Shown in pieces: positions 11,201-22,409 of a stretch of DNA of 64,000 nt; positions within the stretch are counted from its first letter, which is position 1; the number at the start of each line of letters is the position of its first letter. The translations under genes and the position numbers were made by a program. Under the pieces are notes generated by a model that did not search any database, was not told the origin of the DNA, and saw only the letters and a program-made list of their open reading frames with translations. Source of the DNA: Punctularia strigosozonata HHB-11173 SS5 (lineage: Eukaryota > Basidiomycota > Agaricomycetes > Corticiales > Punctulariaceae); NCBI RefSeq assembly GCF_000264995.1, contig NW_006767450.1:262494-326493 (forward strand), written 5' to 3'.

Positions 11201-11981
11201 TGGCGGCGGCGGGGGCTGGGGCGCCTGCTGCTGCTGCTGCTGCTGTTGCTGGGCTTGCTGTTGGACTTGTTGGGAGCGGATGGACATGGAGATGGCGGAG
11301 AGGTTCGGTTGGCTTTGCGTCTGCGCGTGGCCGTAGGGGTGGGCGGGTATGCTGGTCGTCGTGGGCGGCGGCGGCGGAGACGCGAGCATCGAGCGATCGA
11401 GCTCGTGCGGCGGCGAGGCGTTGCTGTTCCCGTTGGCCGGGTTGCCGCCCTGGGGCGGTGGGATGCCGATCCCGGAAGCGGGGGAGCCCGATCGGAGCGA
11501 GCCGATGGACGCGGTCGGGCTGCTGCCCTGCGCAGAGCCCTGGACGACGAGCGGGACGCCGCTGCCGGCGAAGACCTGGCCGACGGAGGGGATCATGGGC
11601 ATCGAGGCGGCCTTGACGGTGCGCGGCTGGCGCTGGCGATCGCTGTACGTCGGCGAGGGCGACTGCTCGCGCTGCTGCATCGCGCCGATCATGGCTGCTG
11701 TGAACGGGTGTGGGATCAGCGATCGAGAACAGAACGCGGATCGGGGACACCGACGAAAGGGTCGAGAAGGGGCAGACAGGAGTGGGAGCGCGGTGTGAAG
11801 AAGGAGAGGTGCGGAGTGGGAAGATGGCCAAGGTTTGGACGAAAGGTGAGGCCACCCGGTGTGCCAGGCCGGGCTTGCCTGAAGAGGAGGGGCCGAGGAA
11901 GGGCAGGAACATACCTTGGCCGGCGGGTTTTCGGTTCCGCTGTTGCTGTTGCTGTTGCTGCTGGGGCTGGACGGACATCAT
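8249..11981 (-). CDS. Large disordered polyglutamine protein, function unknown
   Basis: Three exons (11981-11915, 11697-8792, 8731-8249) join in frame to about 1151 residues. The 217 bp first intron is the longest in the window, and its acceptor may also be read 3 nt downstream. The protein is mostly Pro, Gln, Ser and Ala. It has polyglutamine runs at the N-terminus (after MMSVQP), near 11220-11250 and near 9545-9590, a run of alanines near 10810, and acidic segments near 10270-10340 and 8880-9060. Only the C-terminal 200 residues look folded: a basic stretch EKRRRRWAAKWENLLQ, joined to FQELDRQTDATLVLLASPSH across the last intron, then a predicted coiled coil around LRRALEASMGSLGLLGRIF. This conserved-looking tail may be a binding module. 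Such composition suggests a transcription-related or condensate-forming protein, but that is inference. A second in-frame ATG lies at 11978. Confidence 0.75.
9545..9590. repeat. CAG/CAA repeat coding polyglutamine
   Basis: On the minus strand this is an interrupted run of CAG and CAA codons within the gene at 8249-11981. A second run lies at about 11222-11270, and a third at 11938-11965. The mixture of CAG and CAA should slow replication slippage. Length may vary between strains. Confidence 0.85.
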
Positions 11982-14276
11982 CGTCGCACGCGCGGATCCT
12001 CCGGTGCCGGTCTATTCCTGTTGGTGCAGACGCGGTTGTGCGATAGGACGTGGGGGGCGTCGTTAGAGCTGGTCGTGCTGGTCGTAGGGCGGGTCGATGT
12101 GCGCAATCGCAGCGATCGCGTGGGCGGATGGTGCTTTTGAACGTTCGTGGTGACTCGAGGAAAGAAAGACGAAAGGGATATAGTCCCGCCCCGTCGCGCG
12201 GTTCCAACGTGTACAAGGGCGGCGGCGCTGGGACAACGAGGCCACAGCCGGGCCCACGCTGATTGGGGAGCAGCCTCGAGGCGGAGAACAAGGTTGCGCT
12301 GTGCATCAGAAAGACGCGGTCGGTCCCCTTCGCCGTCGGACATTTCTCATCTGCCGGCTGCGTTGATAGACAGATAATCTTTGTTCTGTCCGCGAGATGA
12401 ATTCATTTCGACGGTCGCCAGACAAAGGCACAACGGAGGTCATGATCAACATTCGCGAGGTGAATGCCATGCGAGCGACCGTCCCAAACAGGAAATCGGG
12501 AACAGCGGGTTTGCTCGCGACCTTGTTCTGCAGCTGCTCGCCGCTTCGCCCGCGCAACGTACACTCGTAGAATGAAACCTCCTGGAGGAATGCAGCGCAC
12601 GATCTCCCCTCGGTCCGGCATGACGCACGCTCGTACATCGTATTGCTCGCCTCGAAGCGCCTTTCGCAGGCTCATATCGCAATGCGTCCCTCGATAACGC
12701 TTCATCGGGCTTCAGAAACGTGTTCCGGGGCACATCAGGCGACGCAGGGGCTTCATTCTCACTTCTGCAATGAATCATATCCACCTCCATCCCTCCGACA
12801 TGAAGCATGCCCTCCTCCCTTCTTTCCCCTGTATCAACTCGCACGGGCCACTGTCGTAATCCTGACGGTCTGTTTGGTCAAGTAGCTGCGCCGCTGCCAA
12901 ACGCACACTCAATACGAGAGGCAGGTAGTCGAGGTTTCGATTCGTGGATCAAACAGCCCGCACCATTGCACCGTTCTCCACTGCGTCACACGCTCTGGGC
13001 ATGAATGTCGCTGTGGATATTATCATTCCGGTGGTACGTGCGGTGGCGGCGGTGGTACAGGTCCTTCTTCAGGGGGTACTGTTGGTCAGAGGACAGGCGA
13101 CCGAAGGCTCAACGCGTCCTCGACATGCGATATGTTTATCTTCATTGTCCGATTTCCTTGGTTGGCCAGGTGTAAGCGACAGTCGAGGGAGGTAGAGCAC
13201 CGATAGGCGCTTAGGCACGTGCGCGTGCGTCAGAAGCGGAGCCTGGACCAATCGCAGAAATGCGGAGCGCCAAAATGACTCGCTGATTTAAAGGACCTTG
13301 CGATCAACGCCCGGTAAGCTCTCTTTTACTTCTCATCCTCCTCATCCTCCTCCTCCTCCCTGACTAGCGCGTTATATCAGGTTCGGCCATCGATATACCA
13401 CCGGCTCCCTTGAAATCACCGATCCCTTTCGAAGACGTTCAGAACGGAGGCCTCGGTCATCTTCAGTACTGTCTCTTCAACGAGAGAATGGTGCAAGCTT
13501 TTGACGGGTCGTCCTCTCCGGTCTTCCTTCCCTTGTGCTGGTTGCCTCTTTCAGCGCTTGCTACGGAACTTCGGTTGCCAATGGCCACTTACAATATCGC
13601 TGGTTGGCCTTCACGCAAACGCTAGTTGTTCCGGCCCCAGCACTGAGCGTGCCCACCAGGCTGAAACCCCCTCCACTCTCGTGGGCATCCCTCCTCGTCA
13701 ACTTGTCGCTCGTCGTTATCATGCGCCATGGCCGCCGGATGCCAAGCATATCTCCCCACGATCGATGGTGCCATATGCTCGTGCTGCTATCGATTAGTGA
13801 TCGCCCTTGTCAGCTCGGAATCGCGGCTCTGATTCGCACTTTTCTGGAACATGCTCCGTCCTCCCTACGGCGCTCCGTTTATCCACCACTTGATCCTGCA
13901 CGCGGACAATGGACGGAGGTGGTTGGAGACGGCTAGCTTTGCTCCTCGCTCGAGACGGCCGAGCTACAAAAACTATTGACGCAGGAGATCCCATTATACT
14001 ACGAACGCTACTTGGTACCGATTCTCCGTGAACGTGCAAATGAGATAGGCATTATCACCGTCATCAAACAGGTCAGCGAGCCGTCGTTTCTGAGTTCGGT
14101 TGTTCGTTTTGTGCGTAAGTCGGTCCGGCTCCCTGCGTAGCTGGACGAATTGAGTACCGTGAGGATAAAAGCTTTATCACGCCCAATCGTTTCCGCTGGA
14201 ATCAACATCGGCCCCTCTTCCTCCCGCTCACCACAACACCTTTCGCCCCGTGTACCATCCACTCACACAACGCAAG
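11982..14276. other. Divergent intergenic region with possible 5' exons of the ferric reductase
   Basis: About 2.3 kb lies between the divergent polyglutamine gene and the first secure exon of the ferric reductase-like gene. The part next to 11981 should be the polyglutamine gene's promoter and leader. Between about 13500 and 14140 some plus-strand frames look weakly coding, including a hydrophobic run at 13530-13600 that resembles a signal peptide and YYERYLVPILRERANEIG near 14000. These might be N-terminal exons of the ferric reductase, but I could not make a consistent spliced model. A pyrimidine-rich CTCCTC tract lies at 13330-13365. Confidence 0.4.
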
Positions 14277-16561
14277 ATGATGTCCATGGGCTCCGGTGCG
14301 TCCGGTTCGCGGGCAGACTCCGTTCTCGCCTGCGCGCTAGGAAACAACAACGGCACGTACCCGAACGGTACAAAGGGCGCCGGCTCTTGGCTGTTCGGAC
14401 ATTACGTGCCCACCTCGGCCGAGCTCACACTATGCCAGGAGTATCATGATCCTTGGGGTAAGCTCAGCATTCCTGGAGCGTACTGGTGTCGTTTGACAAT
14501 CCTCTCGTCAACACCAGCGGGGACCGTCAAGTACGGACACTGGACGATATGGTTCATCATCTGCTTCGTCGCGTTTTTCTCCTGGACGGGCAGCCATCGA
14601 CGCATCGAGTTGACATCTAGGCAAGTACTAACCCCCTCGGCGGTCAAAGCCAGTCTCATCGTTCTGATCCGGACGCCACACGCAGCTCCTCTCTGTCACT
14701 GATCCCACCTCGGCCGCGGGCTCTCCTCAAGGGCGTGTTGCTCACTAAATTCCGGTACCTGCCGCCTTGCGGCCCCTTGACGCTCATGATCGTTTTCTTC
14801 GCTTTTACCATGGGCTATGTATGGGGCTTTAGGCCGTGCTATCGTCCTCCCAACTTCGGTAGCAGCCCTCTTGGCTTGCGCTCCGAGTGGGCGGCGACAG
14901 CGACCATGCCTTTCATCTAGTCAGTACCGCGATACAATCATTTACTGTCGGACCTCACAGATAGGCATCACAACAGCGCTTTCGGCACTAGGGTCAACTT
15001 CGTTGGTTATGTCACCAGTGAGCCCGCAACGCTTGCCTCCACCACCCGCGCTTACCGTTTATAAATCAGACAAACCTCTGCACACTATGCGATCGTTCCA
15101 CGTGTGGGCTGGGTGGTTTTGCCTCTTCATGAGCATCGTGCACACCGTCGCCATGTTCATTCGTGCGAATAGGTAGGTATCTCTTCGCGTCCAGAATTTC
15201 CTACTTTGTCGTTGATCAGGGAGTAAACAGGCAAGCGCCGCTTTGGTATACTATGAAGACCAACGCAGAATACAGCAATGGGTTTTGGGCGTTGATTCCG
15301 CTCATCTGGTTGACACTCATGTCGTTGGACATCGTCAAGTACGCATCGTTTACATTTCTCCCTTCCACAGCCTTATTGTGAGATTACGCAGGAACGCTTG
15401 CTACGAAGTCTTCTACATCTTGCATTGGCTGGCAGCCTCCAGTAAGCTTTGACTACCAAGCAAACATCCCCCGGAGCCAGTTGCTTGCGATGATAAAGTG
15501 TTCTTGGCCGGGATGTTCTTTCATTGCGGGAATACCCTGGACTCCTGGGCATACTGCTGGGCAACCTTGGCTCTGTGGGCAGCGGCCCTCCTCCTCCGAC
15601 ATGGTGTTATCCTCTTCCGGACCCGACTGCTCACCCGTCTCGACTCGGCTACAGTCCATGTCGCAGGGAACAGGGCCGTCATGATCAGCGTACGAACGCG
15701 CACGCGCTGGACGCCAGGCCAACACGTCTACCTCCGTTTCGTTTCGCTGCAGTCGTGGGCCACGCATCCCTTCACCGTCGCGTCCTTGCCCGATGACGAG
15801 TCGGGTCTGGTGGTGCTCGCCCGGGCTCACACGGGAATGACAGGCCGCCTGCTCGCGAGAGCGCAAACGAGCTCTGCCCAAACGTGGACGGGACGTGTCA
15901 TCATCGACGGTCCGTACGGCGGAGAGACGTTCCTGGGAGTGCGACTGTGCGACGCGGCGCTCCTCATCGGCTGTCTTGCCACTCGTTCGGGCTCTTCTTG
16001 CGGACGACAGCAGCTTCTGCGCCGAGGTCAAACTAATCTGGGTCGTGCGACAAAGTGGTAAGATAACATACCCACCTTAACCCCGGTGCAGCACGTTGAC
16101 CATCTTCCTGGCAGATGATCTCGCTTGGTTTGCGCAAGAGATTCGGGACGTGTTGGACGCGTCGGATGCGAACAAGAACCTCGAAGTCTTTGTCATGCTG
16201 TTCATCAGCAACACGTGTCCCGTCAGCCAAGAGAGCGATAGCGATATGGAACGCAAGGGAGAGCGATCCGAGGTTGGGCTCTACGAGCGTTGCAAGCCAG
16301 TGTACGGCCGTCCCAACATCGGCGACCTGGTCCGCGATGTGTCTTCGAAGACGGTCGGGCGTTTGGGTATTGCATGTGAGCCTCTCTCAGTAGTCGTCCT
16401 GGGGCGAAAAAAGAATTGACGCCATCCAAGCTTGCGGCCCACACTCCATGCTGTCCGATGCCCGTGCTGCGGCGGTTGCCACCAACCTCGCCGTCGCACG
16501 GAACGACAAGGTCTGCACCGTGTCGGAGGTAGAGTTCTATGCCGAATCCTTCGAGATGTGA
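14277..16561 (+). CDS. Ferric reductase-like flavocytochrome, apparently lacking its NADPH glycine motif
   Basis: The family moves electrons from NADPH through FAD and two hemes across the plasma membrane to reduce Fe3+ or Cu2+. Visible in order: an outer N-terminal part with glycosylation sites, membrane helices, RSFHVWAGWF and YEVFYILHWL with heme-binding histidines, the FAD motif HPFTVAS near 15768, GPYGG near 15910, and the C-terminal CGPHSM near 16435. Introns fit at 14920-14976, 15018-15069, 15173-15230, 15442-15498, 16058-16114 and 16376-16430. The one at 15339 ends at 15370 (only 32 nt) or, better, at 15387 (49 nt). At about 15969 the frame that reads CDAALLI must shift to reach AVLPLVRALL, and the expected glycine-rich NADPH-binding segment (GGSG) between them is absent. 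This is either a deletion that disables the gene or an assembly error. The 5' end is uncertain; 14277 is only the first ATG of the earliest secure frame. Confidence 0.7.
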
Positions 16562-16743
16562 TCTAGACGATGTTTATACGGCGTAACTGTTTTCATGAGT
16601 TACCCAAGGCGTTCGTGCGCCATGTCGATCCATTTGCGTCCGATGCCATCATGTATTATCAAGCAAGAGGTTTGTTAAATTACAGACATTGTTACAGTAT
16701 TTACACGCTGCGATAAATATGATAGACATCGACGTGAGAATGG

Positions 16744-19700
16744 TTATATTGGTGAAGCAGCATCCACTGCGAGGTCATTCACATATTCCAATGCAGTCTC
16801 CGTGAGTTCTTGGATCAAGCCGGCGCGATTCCAGTCGGATCGATGTCGCCAGATGATCCCCAGGCAGGTCGCCCGCAGTTGCTCCAGCTCCTCGATGGCC
16901 AGTGATTCCGTCTTCGTAACGAGCGTCGTCTTCAGCGTTTCTACCTGAGCGTCGTCGATCACGAAATCTGGCAAAGGCGTCGGCTCTCGTTCGACCTCCA
17001 TGGGCGCCTGAGAGGGCTCGGGCTCGGGCTCGGTGGTAGCGGCGCTGTCGTCTGTGGACTCTGCCTGTGGCAATTCGACAGCCTCTTGACCTGGTATGGG
17101 ATGGACAGGAAGGGTGGATGAAGACGGTATGATGCCTGGTGCTGGGAAGGCATGCACGGCAGGTGCCATCTCCACCGGGCTCGTGGGGTTAAGTAGCGAC
17201 GATATAGACGCGGAAGGTTGGGGCATGAACGTCGGCATAGCGAACGGATCATCATTTTGTTGAGAATGTGTGGGTATCGTTGGCGGCGGAGCCACCTCCG
17301 AGAGCGATTGCTGGAGTGATGGAAGCGGTTCGACGGCTTGCATGTCCTCCGCAAACCGAACGCCGTTAGCCCGCAACGGGCCCAGCAGATCAAGGTCATC
17401 TGGGCTGCCCATCCTGGACCGCTTGGCGGAAGGTCCAGTAGAACCCTCCGAGCCGGAAGCCTGAGAGTCGCCAGCTCCATCGCCTGATCGCTGCCTCTTT
17501 AACCTCCGTTCGATGAGGACCGGATCCGTCATTTCAACCTCTAGTTGCTGCCCATTGTGTCGCGAACTCCGCCTAGTGCCGAGCGCGGGTGCCAGGCCGT
17601 TCGCCTCCCTGCCCTTCTCCTTCTCCCGTTCTCGCTTCCACTCGTCCCTCCGTTTCCGCTCTCGCTGGGCCATCCGCTCGCATTCCAGCCGCATCTGCGG
17701 GTCGAAGTCGTGCATGCTGACCTCAGCGGCAGTGTACATGGCCTGAGCTTTGTACAGTCGCTCCGGATCTTCGTGGACCATGACCTCTGCGTTGTGCACG
17801 ATCTTTCCGATGTCATCTAGAAACTCGCCAGGTGTTAGGTAGCGGTTCTTGTAGAGTTCGTGGTGTATGCGCTCCAAATCCATATCAAACAACCTGGGCC
17901 GTATCTGGACCTGAGCCTGTTCCTGGAGAACGCCGTCGATCTCGATTTGCACGATCGGCAGTTGAGACTGTGACGCTTCGGCGAACCCGTTAACATGCAC
18001 GTCTCCATTCACAGGCTGAGGCACAGCGAGCGCTTGCTCGGGTTCCGGGACGACCTCTTGTGTGCCAGGTTCGCCCATGCTGAGATCATACTCCTCCTAC
18101 AAAAAGGGTGTGAGGCTGAGCACACGTTCAACTTTGAGCGCACTTACCCCTGCCCTCTTAGTAAACCGCTTGAACTTGCGCTTCAGTTCCGTGAGGATAG
18201 GACCGAGACGGAACTTGAGCAGCGTGATCGTCCTCTGGTCGTGCTCCTCTTGAACGGCCAACTCGGCTGCACTGGGCTGCCTGGGCTCCGGTGGCGGGGC
18301 GACGGGTAGCTCTTCCAGCACTCGCTTCTTCCGCTTGATGCCATCCGGGAACTGGTTCGGGGGACGATAGATGTCCTTGATCAACCCCTCGAAGAATCGT
18401 TCCCGTTGGGAGGCACTCGGCGCTTGGAGCAGCACCCTGTTCTCCTTCGTGGGTCCGAACCATGCTCGAACATCACGGGGTAGTGACGCAAAGGAGCCGT
18501 CGACGACCGCAAGGAGCAGGATCGGATCCGTTGGCGCGAGCGTGTCCAGCATGGCACGGACCGTGGAACGTGCGGTCTCGGTGACTGCAGCACACCATCC
18601 GACGAGGGAGGGTATGTACACGACCGACGGCTGATTCCGCTTTGCCTCCAGGAACAATTGGACGATAGCAGCTTCCGTCGTCTATAAGAAGCGAGATGAT
18701 CAACCGATGGTTATAACGACGACCATACGACGTACCCGCGTCGAGTCGCCCATGAGGTTCCCGAGATCAAGGCTCTGAACGTGATATCCCTCGAGGTGAT
18801 GAAGAACAGCAGCGCCGACAAAGCTCTGTCCCATGCCCGGAGCGCCATGTAGTACCACCCTCGGCCGGTACACTCGCAGCGTCTCCATCGCTAGGCATCC
18901 CTCAGTAATCAGCCGTGGGCTTCACGGTCAAGCACAAGGCGAACGTACATTGCAGCATGAGCTCGCGCTCCAACGCGCCCTCCTGGCTCTCGTCCTCCCA
19001 CTCCGCCTCCTCGAGCGCAGTCCGCTTCTTACTGACTGGCATCACTTTGTCCACCACGCCCTTAGCACGTTCGAGGGCATCTTCCAACAATGGCACGAGC
19101 TGTGTTGGTAGCGGCGCCGCAGCTGTGGATGCAGATCTCGCAGACGACGGCACGAGCTCTAAGAACATCTTGTCAGCAATCTTGTCGCAGGAAACCGGCG
19201 CCACGATAAACACATACTCTTCACGGCGATCATGAAGTCCCTCAGCTCGACCCCGATCGTCTCCGGTTTGAGCAGTAGCCTATCCGTCGACTTGTATATC
19301 TGTGGATACCGCCTCTGCACCGAGTTCAACGCCGCCTCCGTACACAGCGCCCTCAAGTCCGCACCCCCATATCCCTTCGTCAGCCGGGCAAGCCCCCTCA
19401 CCCGCTCCTCGCCCTCCTCGCCCTCCCACCCTTCCCACTTCTTCGTCATGATCCTCAATATCCGCTCGCGCGCGGGCAAGCTCGGCAGCGGGAAGTAGAA
19501 CTCGCGGTCGAAGCGACCCGGGCGGCGCAAGGCGGGGTCGACGGCGTCTGGACGGTTAGTGGCGCCAATGACGACGACCTGGCCGCGGCCGTCCATGCCA
19601 TCCATAAGTGCAAGGAGAGTGGAGACGATCGACGCATGGACCTGATCCTGTTTCGAGGATCGGACGGGCGCGAGGCCGTCGATCTCATCGAAGAAGATGA

Positions 19701-21634
19701 TCGACGGCTGCGAGTTCTTCGCTTCTTCGAAGAGGAGGCGTAGCTGGCGTTCGGCCTCGCCAACCCATTTGGAAAGACAGTCGGCGCCTTTACGCATGAA
19801 GAATGCTAAGAGCGAAAATGTATCAGAGTTTGAAGGGAGAGATATGGAAGGATGGACACGTACAGATGCCCTTGCCGTTTGAGCGACAGCTGGCGGCGAG
19901 TGCACGCGCTAGAAGGGTCTTGCCCGTCCCCGGTGGACCATGGAACAGCACGCCCCTCGGCGGCGTTAAGCCGAAACGTTGGAATACCTCGGGGTACAGG
20001 AGCGGTAATAGGGTCATCTCCTTCAACGAGTTGATGTCTGGAGGCAGCATCAGTTCCGACCGCATAGGTTCGGGGGATGAAGGACGCACGATCGTCCAGA
20101 CCGCCAACCTCGTCGAACGTGACGTTCTGATTCACTCCGAGAGGATCCGCATCGGCGAGGGCGGCGTCGCCCAATTTGCCCAGGTTGCTCGGCGTGCCGG
20201 CGGCAGCCGCCAGATCTCCTGCAAACAGCCCGCCTCCGCCCGCAGCAGCGCCCGCTCCCCCTGCAAAGACCGCACCCGAACCTGCGCCTGCAACGCCGAG
20301 GCCGAACGGTTTTCGGGGTGTACGCGCATAATCCGAGTCCTGTTACCGCGGTACGTCGTCAGTCCCGGAGAGACAGGAGAACGTCGGAGATTGCATATAC
20401 GCACCGAGTCGTCGCCGGCGGGCACGAAACCTCGCATCCATCGATCGAGCTCCGCCCCCGTCGCGCTCCATCCCGGACCCTTCCTCCCTCCGCCACGCTT
20501 CGCCGGCCGTTTCGGAGGCGGCGGCGCCTTCAGCTCCTCGAGCGGGGGTGGAATCGCGTAGTTGACCTTTTGCTTCTTGCGGAGGCGGTAAGGACGGCCT
20601 CCAGCATCGACGCCCTCGTCATCACCGCCAACCTCGTCATCGCCTCCACCGACGATGACGTCCCCGTCCGCGTCCTCCTCGCCGTACGCATCGTCGTCGT
20701 CGTGCGGCTCGGACGGGTCCGTCGGCGGCGCGTTCTCGAACGACGCGTCCGCGTCCTCGTCCGCGTCGCTGCTCGGTCGGTCGACGTAGCCGTCGTCCTC
20801 CTGCAAGCGGCGCGCGCTCGACCGCGTGCGCCGCATCGACGTAGCGGCGGGCGCGGGGGCTGGCGCTGGCCGGGTCCGCGTTAGCCTGCCCGACGAGCGC
20901 GTAGCGCGCCCGCCCGCCGTCTTGTCGCTCCCGCCGCTCGAGCGACTGCCCGCCCGTCCGCCGTCCCCGCCTCGCGCACGCAGCGAGTATCGCGGTCCAT
21001 CCGCCTCTGCCTCCGCCTCTGCCGATACCTTCGGCGTACCGCTACCCTCATCGTCGCTCTGTATCAATCTCACTCCTCCTCTCGATTTCGCGGCCCCGCC
21101 TTTCTTCGTCGCGGGACGCCGCGGTTGCATGCCCGCCTCGAGCTCCTCTTCGAACATGTCGTCGGTGTCGCTCTCCTGGTAGTTCTTCTTGGTGACGGGC
21201 CGCCCACTGCGCGTTCGGCTCATCACCGGCGGCTGTTCCTCGTCTTCTTGTTTGTGCGGGATGTCGTCTTCGTCCATGTGATGGGACGAGTTGGAGCCAT
21301 TGTACTCGGACCCCGATGGTCCGCTCTGGCTCTGCTCGCCTACGCTTTGGCGGTGGCGTGCCGCGCGTCGCGTCTCAGGCATGTCTGGAACGGTCTCGAG
21401 ATGTGTTGGATGGTGAGCGGGTGAAGTGTGGGGCGGCGGGAGGCGGATGGTGAGCCGATTGGGCGTGACGTGGTTCGGCGCCGGGGCTGGGTGAGTGTAT
21501 GCGGGCTCGGGGATCGGTTGGGGAGCTTGGTCGGTGCTGAGAAGGACGTCTTGCAGCGTCGGCGGCGCGACGGTGTGGCGAGGCGAGAGGGGCTGGAGAG
21601 GCAGGAATGTCCACTGGTTCCCGTCGTCTTGCAT
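16744..21634 (-). CDS. Yta7/Abo1/ATAD2-type AAA ATPase with bromodomain
   Basis: This chromatin ATPase handles histone H3-H4 and controls nucleosome density and boundaries in the nucleus. Eight exons (21634-20405, 20339-20090, 20037-19864, 19805-19218, 19158-18949, 18890-18736, 18681-18148, 18096-16744) join in frame to 1497 residues, close to the family's usual size. The first ~480 residues are disordered, with acidic and basic patches. AAA1 follows, with Walker A GPPGTGKT at about 527-534, Walker [10 protein letters not shown], and [23 protein letters not shown]2 has a degenerate Walker A (GAPGMGQS, Lys replaced by Gln), as is usual for its inactive second ring. The bromodomain begins at [17 protein letters not shown] near residue 1110 and includes [19 protein letters not shown]. 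The tail is Ser/Pro-rich. The family call is very secure. It is followed head-to-tail upstream by the coilin-like gene. Confidence 0.96.
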
Positions 21635-22409
21635 CGCAGGGCCGTTACGCCCCGTCGTCTGTGTTTTTCGTCTTTGTCCTAGATGTTCGGTGGCCGGGCG
21701 CTAAGGCAGGCGGTGGCCGCGGCGGTGTTGGTCGTGGTGGAAGGACAAGCGCAAGCGCGTGACCGAGCGTGACGGTGTCACGCCGACCCCGATGTTCTCC
21801 TCCTCGCCCCCGCGCTTTGCCCGGGCAGTGGCAAGTCCCGGCGCGGCTTCAGTCGAAATGTACGACGCGGTTTCGATCGGCTGTTCGTTGCTGTTACGAA
21901 GCGTCGAAGGTGGATGGTAGAACGCATAGGCGTTGAGGCGGGTATAGCGCCCGCAACGACCGCAAGCAACCTCCACCTTCACATCACCATCTCCTCCACC
22001 AGCTCCTCATCCCGTCGACCCAGACCCTGCCATCCGTGCACGCAATTCGTTGGATTCCACCCATCTCGAAGTCTGCGAAAACGTCCAAAATCCAGGGGAA
22101 ATCGCCGGAAAACCAGGATAGTTGCGGCACCCCGTCGTCCGGGAGGCAGGTCGAGGTCGATGTACGGGAAGGAAGAGACGTTTGTACGCACGAAACGTGT
22201 TGCCTTGGTCGTGCGTTCCGTGTTTACCTGCCGCCTCGAGTGCCTCCTTCCTAATCCGGAAGGTCGCGGTATACTCCCACGCTCGAATACGTTCAGTAGA
22301 TAGGTCGCGAATATATTCACCGAACGCTCGTCCGGTATTTGGAGCATTATAATATGACGCAAGGGAGCCGGAGAGACCCGCGCAGCTACTAGGAAGCATT
22401 GACTGCAAA
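21635..22409. other. Intergenic between Yta7-like and coilin-like genes
   Basis: About 775 bp separates the start of the Yta7-like gene from the stop of the coilin-like gene. The short frames on both strands show no domain. It should hold the Yta7-like promoter and the coilin-like 3' end. Confidence 0.55.

Noticed and set aside
10001-12046. 681-codon plus-strand open frame opposite the polyglutamine gene
   Set aside because: It is rich in Arg and Leu and has no domain; it is the antisense of a GC-rich, CAG-rich coding region whose own frame splices cleanly.
12920-12965. TTCGATTC motif that could suggest a tRNA T-loop
   Set aside because: No matching acceptor, D or anticodon stems can be formed around it.
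16058-16114. A second apparent frameshift in the ferric reductase
   Set aside because: Using the acceptor at 16114 instead of 16091 restores frame and yields VVRQSDDLAWFAQEIRDVL, so this one is only an intron.
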